The translations under genes and the position numbers were made by a program. From Lumnitzera littorea (taxonomy: Eukaryota; Streptophyta; Magnoliopsida; Myrtales; Combretaceae): a DNA stretch of 64,000 nucleotides. Each line of letters begins with the position of its first letter. The first letter of the stretch is position 1. The stretch lies in NCBI GenBank assembly GCA_024138015.1, contig JAMXBB010000010.1, positions 14,273,323-14,337,322 on the forward strand. Direction: 5' to 3'. Below are positions 1 through 13,347 of this stretch, piece by piece. A model generated the notes under the pieces. The model was not told the origin of the DNA and made no database searches. It saw only the letters and a program-made list of their open reading frames with translations.

Positions 1-3000
1 AAAGGATACACAATCTTTTGCATCAGTTACCTTGTTTCTTTGTGATCGATCCATTTCCAGTATTCACTATTTTCACCATGAACAATTCCAAGATCCCTTG
101 CAAGTACCATGAAATAGTTCTTATTCAAACCTCTGTCAACCCAGTACATCTGCAATAATGAACTTGAATAAAAGGACCCTGACTAAATAGTAAGGCACCA
201 TGCGTAACGTGATAAGCTCTAGGAGATTCATACTTATGCAAAAAACTCTTGTATCTTCCCATGTATTAGAGAATTGGATTTTGATTACTGAATCTAAGGT
301 TATATTGTGCTTTAATGACTGTACTTATGAATTTGTTAAAGCAAAAGAAGATATAATTAAAGCACATAATTTTCCGAAAAGTCAATTTTATTCCAAACTT
401 TACCAAAAAGCTATGTTTCAGGAGACATTAATCGGCATCTAGGGGGTCAAATCACTCATTTAGGAGTTGTGAGGGCTGTCGATATTATTTAAGTTAAGGA
501 AGGTAAGTGCAAGTTTCAAACTTTAAGGTGTCAAATTCTGATTTCCATGAATATTAACTGCTTAAATGAAAGTACTACAGCAGAGGTGGAAAAAGATATG
601 GCATCACATGCATGCTTGGAAGTGCAGCCACAGATTATTCGGGGTTCTATGGACTGCCAATGCGGCATTATCATTAATCAACTTCATTTCATTAAACGTT
701 TTTCCTGCTCCAAACTTGGGATAATATGGTCTAGAAAGGAGTCCCCACATCAATTAAATGGGGATAATCAGAATCGCTAAGCATTTTTCTTTTTTAATTT
801 GAAATTATTGCTTGTCAAATTTACTGCATTTGCCATCTTCCCTACTCTTCGAGCAATGATCCTTAGCCACGATATTTTTCCAAGATGCAGGCAATGAATT
901 TACAAACAAAGATTCAACTAAGTGTGACATTTAACAACTTTAAATTTTAACTGTAAATTTTTTGACAAGCAAATGTTTGATTATGTATGAATTTAGTAAC
1001 CTGAAGTTTTAATAATAAAATTGCAAAAATGCCTAAAGTTCAAGCAGCATTTTGGCATTATTCTGTGAAAATACCTAACACGCAGGTAGAGGGAAATTTC
1101 ATGAAATCAAATCACTCTTGAGAATCGTCATCTACTATATAAAAACCTCACCCAAAACTCGGTAGGCTGAATTACATTTTTCCAATTTTATACTTCAACA
1201 ATTCCATAATGAATGAATTGTCATGTAGATTAAAACTATTTGTGTGGAACTAATTATACCAGAAGACTAACAACTTATGAGACTTTCCATCTGGTAGAAC
1301 AACAAAAAAGGCAGAAAGCTCAACCCAACACTCATTGATTTCAAATGAAGAATGAACGGTGCACTGCCCAGAGAAGCGTTTGGCCACTGTACAAAATGCT
1401 TTCCAACTAGAGCACAGATAAGGAAGTGGAAAATGCATATGGCAATCCTACTTACAAATTACAGCTATATTTTGCAAACATGCTGTTTCCATGCCTCAAA
1501 ACCATGACCATTATGTCAAGTCTCACCCTCTTAGTAGGTAAGATTCAATATTTAACATTTCAGCAAATGACTAATATGAGATATGGAAAACCACCTTCAT
1601 GATATCCTGATAATTACTGTATGTTATGGTTCAACACTTGCCTTCTTGGGTCCATCTAACAGCACACCTTCATAGAGCTGTTGGCACACCCTCTCTTTAG
1701 AGGACTTGTCAAATGTTTCGACTGCATCTTTTATAATGTAAACATAATTGTGTGGTGGTCTCCGTGTTCCAGTTTGTGCAATGGATTCCCTGATACATGT
1801 AAGCTACAATGGTCATTCAAACTAACTGATTTTATTCCTAAAGCATATAAGCAGAAGTTCGCATTCTTCAATATAAAAGCTTTTACATCCGTTGGTTGTA
1901 GAACTAAACTCAGCATAGTATCAAGCAGGAGATCCATACCATACTAACTGATTAAGTAGTTTACATAATGGTTTCGGTCAAAGTTTCACAGTAACTGGAA
2001 ATCGAGCTAAACTCAACACACGTAGTGCATGTAGTTAAAGGAATCAATAATGGCATTGATAAAAATTTTGTATAGCTACAAACAGAGGTTTTCATATGTT
2101 TACCAATGAAATTAGATAAAAATTACACAAATAATAATTACATTAAAAAAAATATACACCATTACCATTACTAAATCGCATGTCAGAGATGGGATTATTG
2201 ATTTTACATGTAAATCCATTTAAGAAATATGATATTCATTGTTTTATGGTGTGCAGCTAAGTCGCATTGGTAACATGAGATTTCTCTATAGAGATTAAGG
2301 AGACAAATCGTATTTTCAAAATGCGACATACTAACGTACACAATTTATAAAGTTGCAACACAAATATGCGATGTCCTTGTAATTTTCAAAGTCACATCTT
2401 TAAGATGCAATTTAACATCAATATTTACGTAATTAAATTTAGTGATTTGCATTTATATAATTTTTTCTTTTAAATCGGTAGAAATGTGTTATACCCCAAC
2501 GAAGTTCGGGTATGAATTGACAACTGTAAACATGAAACGCATTTAATCTAACAGCAAGCAAACATCAAATTACACGAGACAAATAGGTTGCTAAGGAAAC
2601 CACTTCGGTTGTTTTCTTTTCTCACAAAACTCTGAAAGCAAGCAGATCGGTTGATTGTCGAACTAAACTCAACGGAGATCGAGAGTTCAAATCCATACAT
2701 TGTTGTTTTCACCCCCACTTGATTACATAGTTTACTTACATGATGGCTTCTGTCAAAGTTTCAGCCCGCAAATAAAGGGAAATCTAGCTAAACTCCACAC
2801 ATATTGCATATAGCACCAGGAACCAATACCCTAGGAATGGCATTGATAAAAATTTTGTACAGCTCCAAACAAGCAAACTTTCCATTCAAAATCGAAATTC
2901 GGGCATGAACTGACAACTGCTAACATGATACACTTCTAATCTAACGTCAATCAGACATCAAACAACGCGAGTGATCGGAGGTAGGAGGATTTCATAAAAT

Positions 3001-3314
3001 AAAAAGTAGAAGCCAAGTGGCGATTTAAGTCAGATCATGACAAATAGCTTTTGTTTTTCTTTTCTCGTAAAACTTTGAAAAAGCAAATAGATTAAAGAAG
3101 CAACAAAACCATGACAGCGAGTGTAACTTCCTGGTAACTGGGGCTCTAAAACAAACCTTTTTCATAATCCCCAACATCTTAAATAAGTGCTGAGACGAAA
3201 AGGAAAACATTGCACACCAAACAACTAACCCAAACAAAATTTAGGATAAAGACTGATAATAATAATAACTCACAGTTGATAAGACTTCTCTTCTTCTAAT
3301 TGTTCTTGCTCCAT
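1..3314 (-). CDS. PHLOEM PROTEIN 2-like lectin, left copy (3' end outside window)
   Basis: Paralogue of the gene at 22,428-27,585, same strand and exon structure. Exons seen: 3,274-3,314 (MEQEQLEEEKSYQ), 1,642-1,789 (to LLDGPKK) and 31-149 (MYWVDRGLNKNYFMVLARDL, then GIVHGENSEYWKWIDHKET). The lectin C-terminus would be left of base 1. The three exons join in frame without stops (phases 2, 0, 2). Exon 2 is 114 nt shorter than in the right copy, removing 38 codons of an acidic segment without breaking frame. Intron 2 also has a GC donor (1,636-1,641). Whether the gene is functional cannot be judged without the last exon. Confidence 0.82.
31..149 (-). CDS. PP2-like left copy, exon 3
   Basis: 119 nt with a TTGCAG acceptor and a GTAACT donor. 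It is identical in length and phase to the right copy's exon 3, and encodes MYWVDRGLNKNYFMVLARDL and the following conserved YW motif region. Confidence 0.85.
1636..1641 (-). other. GC-type 5' splice site, left PP2 intron 2
   Basis: AAG/GCAAGT on the minus strand, at the same position as in the right copy. The non-canonical donor therefore predates the gene duplication and is unlikely to be a sequencing error. Confidence 0.75.
1642..1789 (-). CDS. PP2-like left copy, exon 2 (short form)
   Basis: 148 nt with a TATCAG acceptor and a GC donor. With the two bases carried over it encodes LESIAQTGTRRPPHNYVYII, then the PP2 segment through VCQQLYEGVLLDGPKK. It lacks the acidic insert present in the right copy. 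Confidence 0.8.
1895..2980. repeat. Internal direct duplication in left PP2 intron 1
   Basis: A first unit (about 1,895-2,580) and a second unit (about 2,660-2,980) share ordered landmarks: GTCAAAGTTTCA, GAGCTAAACTC or TAGCTAAACTC, GGCATTGATAAAAATTTTGT, and TTCGGG followed by TGACAACTG. The first unit contains extra sequence in the middle. The same structure recurs in the right copy at about 26,130-27,240. Confidence 0.6.
3274..3314 (-). CDS. PP2-like left copy, exon 1
   Basis: 41 nt from ATG to a GTGAGT donor (3,268-3,273). It encodes MEQEQLEEEKSYQ plus two bases, with the same length and phase as the right copy's exon 1. Confidence 0.78.
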
Positions 3315-5150
3315 TTCATTTGGCAATCTATGTCACTGTGTGGAAGGGGGGATAGGGGTTTTGACAACGTTTCTTCACCATACGTGTTATAGATTGACTT
3401 AAAGAAGTCAACTTTGGTCGATAAAAATTAACAGAATTTAAAATGCATGACATCAGTGCTAGTTAGCTAATGTTTACACATATTCCATTCGAGTGCTTTG
3501 CTAACTCCTCGTAAAATTCTAACACATCAACTTATCATCAAATCATAAATAAAATTTTACTAAAAGTTATATATTATACAAATAAACGTATAACATATCA
3601 TGTTTAATAAATCATTTTTAATGCCTAAGTACATATCACTATATGACACACTAGGTGAAAATAAAAGTAGAACATATTTTATAAAAATATATTATATATA
3701 ACTATTAATCGAATTCGAATACATAAATTGATAGTAAATAACTACATAAAAATCTAGTAACTATCAACTAAATTTAAACACATTAATTGATAATAAATAA
3801 TTATGTAAAAATCAATTATCTATTATTGTTATATATTTAATAATTATATACCACCTACTCTTACATACCAAGTATACTACCTATTGAATTTTTTTTCCAA
3901 GTTCAACATTTTTCTTTATAAACACTAAGCACCTACCTTGCTAACTAAGATGGAATGCTTCACAGGCTGCTACTTGGCTCTTTTTAAATTTCTCTTCTTG
4001 CTTTTATCTAACTTTGTCAGCTGCCTTCTTTTAATTTCGGCCAAATGTTTGGCAAAATTTCGCAGTTTGGCCTTGCGAGGCTTTTTTCTAATAATAAAGA
4101 ACGAAATTATAATATATAGTAATAATAAAATAATTATTCCAGATTTAATAATTTAAAAAAAATATGTTATATATTGGATCAAAAAATAATGATGATATGG
4201 AACATATAGAAGATTTAAAGAAGTAGATCAATATGTAAAATTAATGGAAATTGAGAAAAGATAATTTGAGAAGATCCAAGTCTAAAATTTGAAATTTGAT
4301 AAATAACTTTAATGAGTTACTCATTTATAAAGTGGAGAGTTATTTAAAATACCGATGTAATATCCTAAATACCTCAATTAGGTACCCATATGGCCTTAAG
4401 CACATGAAGTCTCCATTCTTGACCAGTTTGAGCTCGATAGAACCTTTTTTTCTTTTTTCCTCAACTTAACTCATCATTTTATTATCCTTTTTATTGTCCT
4501 TTTAGCATTGATTTATAAATGAACCTTTAACTAGAAAAAAGGATTTTTAAAAAATTAAAAAAAAAAGATAAATATACATAATAAATATAAATTTTATATA
4601 AATTAGATATAGATAAAAAATTGATATATTTAGAAAATAATATGTTTAGATAGATGGAAATTATTATCCTTCACTACGAAGATTAGAAAAAATATCTCTC
4701 TAACCTTATAGAGAGAGAATATTCTCTCTACAAGAGAGTTGTTATACTAATGAAGTATTTGTAATAGTTTTCTTACGCATTCTTCATTTTTTTTTTTTCA
4801 TGCTTTCTATGTGATTCATAACTAATTATGTATCATTCAATTGATTTTATGTATTTTCCTTTTTGTTTGTAGCTCACTTATTGCATCTTGAATCTTTTCA
4901 TACCTATTTTAACCCTTTATTTCATTGTAGTGTCTATTTTACATTACACATAATTTCAAAAGAAGAAGAAGACAAAATTGCAAATCACTTCAAAGATACT
5001 ATTTAATGTATGTCTTTATTAGATTCCATTCCTTATCATTGATACCTCTTTACTTTGTTGATACTCAAGTATTTACTTTCCATTCTAGGTTGTTTTTCTT
5101 TGTCATATATTTTATGTTTTCTTCTATCTAACATCCATATTTCTAGATCT
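3315..5150. other. Left PP2 promoter and AT-rich intergenic DNA
   Basis: About 350 bp of putative promoter, followed by very AT-rich DNA. The part up to about 4,670 is paralogous to 27,586-28,740. An inverted run of AGAGAGAATATTCTCTCT lies near 4,710-4,727. I see no credible gene. Confidence 0.6.
3394..3411 (-). promoter_or_regulatory. Paired W-boxes upstream of left PP2 gene
   Basis: An inverted pair of TTGACT cores (3,394-3,399 plus strand; 3,406-3,411 minus strand). The third site of the right copy is here TCGACC (3,416-3,421), not a W-box. Confidence 0.38.
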
Positions 5151-8100
5151 ATGGTCTCTTCATCCATAACTGCCAACCTACTTATTCTAAAGCTTGATAA
5201 GGTTCTTCCTAAAGATCTTAATAGACTGGCTAAGTGATCCAAAGGAAGTGTCACTGATGGTTAAGATTATTGCTAATAAGACATTGAATCGTACTACGGC
5301 TATTAATATCATGAGTAGAGAACATCTTACAAGAGTCATGAATGAAAACTCTTAGGCTATGATGGGCCATTATGTAGTGATTGAGGAGTAGAAGATGGAG
5401 TAAAAGTTAGACCTAAGTCCTACCTTATGAGAGGTGCTGACCATGCTAATTTTGACTTGATTTGTGACATTTCTAAGGAGCAAAAGGGTCAACATATTGT
5501 CAAAAGTGAATTTTCTATCCCTAAAATTGTTGTTTCGGCTGAGCTAGTTCATGCCTTGAAGAAGCTATCATTTAAGAGGGGAAGGAATGATCTAAAGGAG
5601 CTTTGTGTCTTAAAGAAATTTAATTTTGAAGGTGGCTCTAAGGATATTACAAGTTATGTTGATGGTGATGATTAGAAGAGTGTTTCAAAATTTGAGAGGA
5701 ATGCTCAACTTAAGGAGCTTATTGATGGAAAAAAAATTAAAAGAATAAGAAGAGTGAGAAGAGTTGTTTGAATTACAAAAGAAGTGGTAAACGAAATTAG
5801 GTGGAAGTTCTCGTGCTCAACTGTGATGTGATAGGCGGTAGTAGCCGACCTTCAACAGCTATAAGGGGGGCATGAGTCTATTTTGTTAAAACTATCAAGA
5901 GGTTGGTCCACCTAAGACAATTCAAAATCTTATTAGCCTAATAAATAGATTTAATCCTACCATTTTTTTTCTTATAGAAAAAAAAAGTGAGCTAAAAAAA
6001 TACAAGTAGTAGACTTCATTATAGAAGAGTTTACTATGTTGAAAGAAGGGGTATTGGAGGAGGTCTTGCTTTTTGGTGGAATAGTAGTATGGATGTCACC
6101 ATTTAGGACTCTTCGGATTATTTTATAGATTCTGAAATAAAAAATAAAGATGGTTATTCTATTAGTTTTGCTACACGGGTTCATTCTTCTAATGATTATT
6201 GGTTAACAAAACAGTTACAGGATCAACTCATAATTTTTGCTAGAGATAGAAGGGAGACTTAGCTTGTTATTGGAAACTTTAGTGCGGTTTTACATTATCA
6301 TAAGAAGGAAGGGTTTTGTTATGCTAAAAGAAGAGTCATTACTAGTTTTAGAGAGATGATTGATGACACTTATCTTTAAGATTTAGGTTATATGGGTTCG
6401 AAATTCACTTAGTGTAATAAAAGAGAGGAGAATGCTTTAGTAAGAGAAATAATTAACAAAGGGTTGGCCTCAATTGCTTAGATAGAAAAATTTTTAGATG
6501 GTAATGTTAAACATATATCAACCTATGGTTCCAATCATGTGGCTTTGGTGCTATACTTATTGGCTAAGGATGGGAAAGGAGTGAAATTATTTAAGTTCAA
6601 AAACATGTAGTTGATGGATTGGGAATGTAAAAAAATAATTACAAGTAATAGGGGTAATACATCAGTAAGGGAGGCATGGTCTATAATGCTTAAAAATCTT
6701 GACATTTGTAAGGAAAGATTGTAGAGTTAGAGTGCTAAAGCCTTCCCCAATAATAGAAAGCAAATCGACAACATACTAAAAAAATCGATTAAAGTCCAAT
6801 CGAATCCCATGAGGCTAGATAGTAAGGTGGAAGAAAGAATATTAGGCCAACTAGATGAACTTTGGGAAGGGGAAGAGAAATTCTAGCATCAAAGATCTAA
6901 AACTCATCGGTTGAACTATGGAGATAGAAACACAACGTTTTTTCATCATTCAGCCTTTAATTGAAGGAATAAGAGTAAGATATTGAGAATACAAAAAGTT
7001 TATGGTAGTAGGGTTAAGGAAGAGTTAGGAATTATTACTAAGTTCTTAGATTTCTACAGGGATCTATCTTACACTTCAAAAGTAGACAATACGGTCGAAT
7101 GTTTGAATTGACTTGATGAAGCTGTTTTTATAGATATTAGTGAGACACTTTGTCGAAATGTTGAAGATATAGAAATTCAACAAGTTGTCTTCTAATTAGG
7201 AAGCTTTAAGGCCCTCGATCTAGATGGGTTTTCATGAGGTTTTTAACAACAATTTTTTATGATAGTAGGTGAGTTAGTTATAGAGACAATAAAATATTTC
7301 TTTAATTCAGGTACATTTCCCTCTTCACTCAATTTAATTGTTCTAGTTCTTATTCCCAAAGTTGCCTTCCCCCAAAGTGTTAGCCAATTTAGGCCAATTA
7401 ATCTTTATAATTTCCTTTATAAAGTTATATCCAAAATCTTGGTCAATTGTCTTAAACATTTCTTAAATGAGTTTATTTTTTAAAATTAAAGTGCATTAAT
7501 TTCAGGAAAAATAATTCAATGACAATGTTATAATTAAACATGAAGCGTTCTATTTTCTTGAAAACAAAAAGAGCAATAAGAAAGGTTTTAGTACTTTAGA
7601 ATAAGGCATATGATCGTATTTTGTGGAGTTTTCTAAAACAAGTTTTGTATAAATATAGTTTTGCTAAAAAATGGATTAATTGGTAATGCGGTGTATTTCT
7701 TCAACCGAGTTCAATTTTGTTATTAATGGAAAAAGATTCGCCCACATTAAACCTAGTAAAGATTTAAGACAAGGAAACCCTATATCTCCTTATCTATGTA
7801 TTTTTGTAGCTAATGTTTTATCGAGGGTTATTCTTAAAGTTGTAAGGGAGGGAGAGCTGAAAGGCATTATCCTTTAAGGGCATACCCTATTCTTTTTTCA
7901 CTTAGTATTTGAGGATGATTCTTTATTTTTTCTTGAAGCTACAAGTAGAGAGGTGAAGATTTTAGCAGGTATCTTACAACAATATTGTAGAGCTTCGGGT
8001 CAAAAGGTGAATCTAGAGAAATCTGAGTTCTTTTCAACAAGAATACAACTCTACAAGATCTACTGGAAATGAGTTAGTAGCTTAAAATTCGAGCTATAGA

Positions 8101-9430
8101 TGAGCTAGGCATGTATTTAGGTCTTCCCACTATATGGGGGAAGTCCAAAAATGAAGCCTTATCTTTTGTGAAAGAGAAGATTATGAAGAAACTCAAAGGC
8201 TAGAAGTAAGAGTTACTTAGTGAAGTAGGAATAGAGATCCTTATAAAGTCGGTGATTACTGCATTTCCAACCTATTTTATGTCATCTCAAGCAGTACCAT
8301 GATGTGAATTCAAAAATAGTGAATTTCCTTTAGGGGTAAAAGAAAGATGAACATAAGATTCACTGGAGTAGTTGGGAGAAGCTAACATTTGCTAAAAAGG
8401 AGGTATAGGCTTTAAAGACCTATACACCTATAAGCTTGCTTTCTTAACGAAGTTAGCTTGGAGACTAGAGAGTAACCTTAAGGCACTTTGGGTTAAAATG
8501 CTAAAGGGTCTATATTTCTCAAATACAAACTTTAAAAATGCGACAAAAGGGAGTAGGGCCTCATGGGCCTAGAGCAGAATTATGCAAGGAAACAAATACA
8601 TTCTAGAGAAGGCTTATGGAAGGTAAGGTCAAGGGAAAGGATTGATGTTTGGATAGATAAAGGGGTTCCATTATTAGAGGTTCAGAAACTTAAAGGAAGA
8701 CCTCTTCAACCAAGGAAGGACTTGAAAGTGAGTAATTTTTTGGATAAGGATAGCAAAAGGCAGAACCTTATTGAGACAATATCTAAGTGAATGTAAAGTT
8801 GAGAGAGTAAGAGTTATACTGCTTGCCGAAAAGGACATCATTGTTTGGCCATATAATTGTCAGGGGAAGTGCTCTATTAAATCCATCTATCACCATTTTA
8901 CAAATCTAAAAAGCATTAAGCCAAAGTTACAACCTTCATCATCATTTTTAGTCTCTAGCTCCCAATGGAAACAGATTTAGAAGATTAAGGCCTTATTGTG
9001 AGTTCATCACTTCATGTGGAGAGTCTTCTCGATCTCCTTACTAACTACGGAAAAGCTTTGCTACAGGAAGATTAAACGAATAGGCTATTATCCTTTGTGT
9101 GAATAGGTGGAAACAATTGAACACATGTTGTTGATGTCTCATTGGACAGAGGTAGTGTGGTTTGGGTTTGACTTACATGTCAATAAGAGCAAAGTTTGCT
9201 CCTTTATGCAGTGGTTTGACAAAATCACTTCACGCAATTCACACCGAAGAGCTGATAGGGAAACTTTAGTTAGTGTTATTGCTTGGAACATTTAGAAAAT
9301 GCAATGTATAGTTGTGTTTGAAGATGTTAGGGTAGATCTGTAAGTAGTGTTAAAGAGTGATAAGGCTTTAATTAAGAGCATAGTGGAGGTTGAGGCAAGA
9401 AAACGATGGGTTGATTAAATTAAGTAGGGG
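5150..9430 (+). mobile_element. Degenerate L1-type LINE (non-LTR retrotransposon)
   Basis: A non-LTR retrotransposon with ORF2 order endonuclease, reverse transcriptase, zinc-binding domain. The endonuclease (about 5,840-6,620) shows PPKTIQNLISLINRFNP, GIGGGLAFWWNSS and VIGNFSAVLHYHKKEG. The RT (about 7,100-8,100) shows VSQFRPINLYNFLYKVISKI, NKAYDRI, DLRQGNPISPYL and a degenerate EDDSLFF in place of the usual YADD box. The zf-RVT-like end (about 8,860-9,190) shows HFMWRVFSISLLTTEKL and VETIEHMLLMSHWTEVVWFG. A weak gag-like segment (about 5,150-5,680) precedes it. Many in-frame stops make it inactive, often TAG at conserved Trp or Gln positions, for example 6,410-6,412 and 8,570-8,572. Ends were placed by homology only; no poly(A) tail or target duplication was recognised. 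Confidence 0.85.
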
Positions 9431-9915
9431 AAGGTGTCAGGGTCGCCTTTTATAGCGCATTCGTACTAGTAGGACCCCATCATTTTTGTACATTATTGTA
9501 TATAGGGAGGGACATTTTATACTTTGTTGCCAAAATTACTTACTATTTTTGTACTTTCCATTTATAAAGCCTACATTCATTTCAAGGATTTTAATGTCTA
9601 CTTCTACTAAAGCCAAAAATGCCTATAAAGCTCTTTACAAAAATGATAGTACTTTTTTAGATTGAAGTTTTTAATCACCATTTTGATGGACTACAAACAA
9701 AGGCATCTTATTATACACCAAAACCCATGCACACTTGCTTATAGCCTTATAATATCAACAGATTAATAAAAGTGTGTTATTTCATTTTACAATTCTTGCT
9801 CATATCCCTTTTACTTATTTGTTGCCTTATAGATATTAAGCCATATCAGCCATTGCTACATAGGTTGGGTGTGCTTACTTCTACAAAAGCAAAACTATAA
9901 GCACTACAGGTCTAC
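9431..9915. other. Intergenic spacer between LINE and Ty3/gypsy element
   Basis: AT-rich sequence without a recognisable domain. It may contain the 3' UTR of the LINE. Confidence 0.5.
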
Positions 9916-10842
9916 TGTAATAGGGATCACGAACCTATCACAAGCTCCCAAGCTTAAAGACTCACTTATATAGTTCACCAAGTTGTCTAAAGGGAGTTAA
10001 ACTCCAAAGAGTAATGCAATCTCCAGTCTGACCTACCGAGTGACTCTACCCTTCACCTCATCTAAGAGACTACCGAAGTAACTGACCTGTTGTTGAATCG
10101 ACCCCTCCAAAATACATCAGTCCAAGGCTAAGCATCAAACCTACATACGACTAACCTGCTACATTATCGAGGCTAAGCTAACTTTGATCTTAAGCCGACC
10201 AGCCAAGGTTGACTTAACGATGGACTACCTACCGAACCAACCTTTCCTCAATTCGAAACATCCGAGCTACAAAGCCCGACCTGGTTTGTTCTGAACTTGC
10301 TCTACTCAATAAACAGCATCATTAGGACTACAAAATGTACAGCTAACATGGGCCTTATTTTCTAACATATGTGTTATCTTTTTATAACCAAATATTTGAT
10401 TACAACTCTACCCTTATAACTTATTACTTTTCCTCTTCTAGATGGAATCTTTTTGTAATTTACACTAACCTAAAACTTACCTTCATTAGATCATATAAAT
10501 GCTTGTACATTATAATAGTCACAACAATTAATACGATTGACATTCAGACATTCCCTTCTTGTATGAGCTAAGTTGCTCTTGCTTACTCTCGTTTACTCTT
10601 ATTTGATTTATTATGAGCGTAGATTAGTGGCAAGTGACCACTAGCCACACTTATACGTCATATCAAGTGCGACATGAGCTCGTGTGAGGCGTTGGTATGT
10701 TATATTTATTGTCGATGTACAAGAATCCCCTGTTCAAACCTTCGACTACCATTTACCTTTTGAACCATCTCGCAATTCGGACCCATCCTCTTGATTTATG
10801 CAATACCGGATGTCATATGTTCATCCACGTCTGCCCGTATCA
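9916..10842 (+). repeat. 5' LTR of Ty3/gypsy element
   Basis: Starts TGTAATAGGGATCACGAACC and ends CCCGTATCA. Colinear with 18,551-19,493 through many shared landmarks (GACCTACCGA, CTTGCTCTACTC, CATCATTAGGACTACAAAAT, GTTCATCCAC). Confidence 0.87.
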
Positions 10843-10844
10843 TC

Positions 10845-10860
10845 TTAGTATCAGAGTTTA
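10845..10860 (+). other. Primer-binding site relic
   Basis: TAGTATCAGAG lies three bases after the LTR end. It differs by TGG to TAG from the canonical TGGTATCAGAG complementary to initiator tRNA-Met. Confidence 0.6.
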
Positions 10861-11159
10861 GCTACGTTTGAGCAAGTTCTATTACTTTGTACTCTGAGAG
10901 ATTTATTGCTACTTTCGTGTGTTTTAGAAGTTCTATTGTTGTCATAATTGTTTGAAGAGTGTTTAGTGTCGAAGAAATTCTATGCTTTGTTTTCCCCTGT
11001 TTCTTATACGTAGAATAAAGTATGAGTGTTTATTTGTTTATCGTATTTAGTTGACATAGTGTTAAGAGTGTTAGGTTTTGTTCTATTGTTGTTATTTGTA
11101 GAGAGAATTTTAAGTGGTATTTTCAGTTGTTAATCTCTTGAAATAGACTATAATGTCTA

Positions 11160-12380
11160 ATTCTAGTGTTCGAGGAACTCTGCGTAACTAAAAGAGTGGC
11201 GTTTAAAATGGCTAAGGTCGGTAAGAAAGTTTCCTACCCTAGTCAGTAGGTGACCAACTGAATAGACTCACCAACCTAGTAGCTAATCTAATGACCGTCA
11301 TAAATAAAGATATATAGCGAGCCAAAAATGGTCTATATTAAGGACGAGCCAATGAATAACCCAAGAGAGGCAATAGTCAATATAACTAAGCTAATGCCTT
11401 AGTTAAACCGCCCTAAGTTGAAGGAGTAAATAGAGTTACTAGACAAAGGCTAACACTTGATGAAATTGAAGAAGCAAATGAGGAAGAAGGTGATGAAGTA
11501 GTGTATTATGAACCTAAGGAGAAGAATGTCTGAGCTCCTAGAGTAGAAGGGTTGAGAATGCATATCCCAAGTTTTTCTAGAAGTAGTGATGCAGAAGGTT
11601 ACCTAGATTAGGTAGACAGGATTGAGAAGTAGTTTAAATGCCATGAAGTACTTGATAATGCTAAGGTCAGACTTGTTGTGTTGAGGTTTATTAGCTATGT
11701 CACTTTATGGTGGAAGAACTTATAAGCCACTCGTAAGAGAGAAGGAGAACATGAAGTTAGGGGTTGGGATAAGATGAAGAGAGTCGTGAGAAGGACGTCT
11801 GTTTCGAGCTATTATTTGCAAAACGCTTTCAAAAGATTACAAGAGTTGAGATAAGGTGGATCTAATGTTAATGCCAACGTAAAAGAATTCCAAATGTTGA
11901 TGATCCGATATGAAGTTATTAAACCTGAAGAGCGAACTGTATCTCGATTTTTTAGTGGGTTAAAGTACGAGATTGAAGATATTTTAGAAACCATGGACAT
12001 TGGACCACTTGATGAAGCTATCTGAGCTACCTAAAGAATCGAAAAGCATTGATTAGGGAGATTCCAAGCTCCTGTCAGTCGACATATCCCTAACTAACCT
12101 GTTCCGAGCAGACCTATACAAATAAAACCATGTAAAATTGCTGAATCCCAACCTACTCAAGTTGTTCGAGCAAAGGAGAAGGAGATCCTAAGGAAGTTTG
12201 AGAAAAGATAGAGCTTAAGAAAGAAGAAAATTGAGATCACATGTTTCAAATGTCAAGAATTTAGATACATGGCTACCTAATGTCTGAACAGAAGAACCAT
12301 GGTGATCTAATGCGAGGCTCCAACCATTAAGGTGGACAATACTGATGAGGAAGTGGAAGAGCTGAAAGAGACTGAATAAA
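11160..12380 (+). pseudogene. gag remnant of the Ty3/gypsy element
   Basis: Capsid-like stretches are readable in broken frames (SRSSDAEGYLD, MKRVVRRTS, FSGLKYEIEDILETMDIGPL). They are followed by a zinc knuckle at 12,242-12,283, reading C-F-K-C-Q-E-F-R-Y-M-A-T-stop-C. This is a CX2CX4HX4C motif in which His has become Tyr and a Gln codon has become TAA. Both changes are C-to-T transitions. Confidence 0.7.
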
Positions 12381-12479
12381 CTGAATTGTCTAAAGAGGAG
12401 GAAGTCATCTATAGTGAAGAGGGTAACTTTATGCCTACCACCCTGGTGTTAAGAAGGACAATGAGCGTGAGTCCTATAC

Positions 12480-12660
12480 CTAAGGATGAACAGCGACAGA
12501 ATCTATTCCACATTAAATATAAAGTGAATGTGTCATTGTGTGCAATGATTATTGATAGTGGCAGTTGCACCAATGCAGCCTTTACTTTCATAGTCCAACA
12601 ATTGAAGTTACTGACCAAGCCTCACACTAAACTTTATAAACTACATTAACTCAATGATAA
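12480..12660 (+). pseudogene. Aspartic protease remnant
   Basis: Contains IIDSGSCTNAA, with the catalytic Asp-Ser-Gly at 12,554-12,562, in the arrangement typical of gypsy pol proteases. The surrounding frame is open for only 87 codons. Confidence 0.7.
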
Positions 12661-13059
12661 AGGAGCCTTACAACTGAATAAATAAGTGTCCATGCTGATC
12701 AGTATTAGAAACTATCAAGATGAAGTGTTCTGTGATGTGTTACCTGTGAGTGCGTCATATATTCTACTTTAACGACCATGGATATTTAACCGAAGTGTAA
12801 TATACGATGGAAGGAAGAACACATGTTTCCTGGAGCACAAGGGTAGGAAGGTGAAGTTGAGCCCTATGACTACTGAATAAGTTAAAAACATGTAGGCTTA
12901 ATTGAGCTGAGTTTAAAAGAAAGAGGTTTTAATGATGACTCAAGTCGAACTAAAGAGAGAGATGGAGCTTAAAGAGCCAACTTATCTGCTAATTCGAAGG
13001 TTACTTAAGATGAGGGGATCTAAGAAGGAGTTGTTACCTATTGAGGTAAAAGCCTTGTT

Positions 13060-13347
13060 GGATGAGTTTGTCAACTTGGTCCCAAGAGAATTGCCTGAAG
13101 GTCTGCTTCCCCTCTAAGGTAATGAACATGCAATTGACTTGCAACTAGGAGCCATATTGTCAAATAAGCTTACCTATAGGCTGAACCTTGAATAGGCTAT
13201 CGAGTTGCAGAGACAGGTAGATGAGCTATTGAAGAAAGGGTATATACAAGAATCCATGAGCCCATGTGCCTTGTCAACCTTGTTGGTACTAAAGAAAGAT
13301 AGGACATGGAAAATGTGTGTAGATAGCTAAGCAATCAATCGCATCAC
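13060..13347 (+). pseudogene. Reverse transcriptase, N-terminal part (before insertion)
   Basis: Readable RT fingers: ELQRQVDELLKKGYIQESMS, PCALSTLLVLKKDRTWKMCV and DS-stop-AINRIT. The domain stops exactly where the solo LTR inserts and resumes at 16,253. Confidence 0.8.

Larger units (their letters stand above)
1..4670. repeat. Segmental duplication block, left copy
   Basis: Colinear with about 24,068-28,740: PP2 exons 1-3, introns 1 and 2, promoter and an AT-rich upstream tract. Matching landmarks are AAAGGATACAC near 1 and 24,069, CGGCCAAAT near 4,040 and 28,380, and GATAGATGGAAATTA near 4,652 and 28,725. Similarity ends close to the first LINE. The true left end is outside the window. 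Confidence 0.8.

Noticed and set aside
547..780. Small ORFs in PP2 intron 2 (also 24,645-24,860)
   Set aside because: They are intronic in both paralogues, show no domain, and are altered between copies by indels and substitutions.
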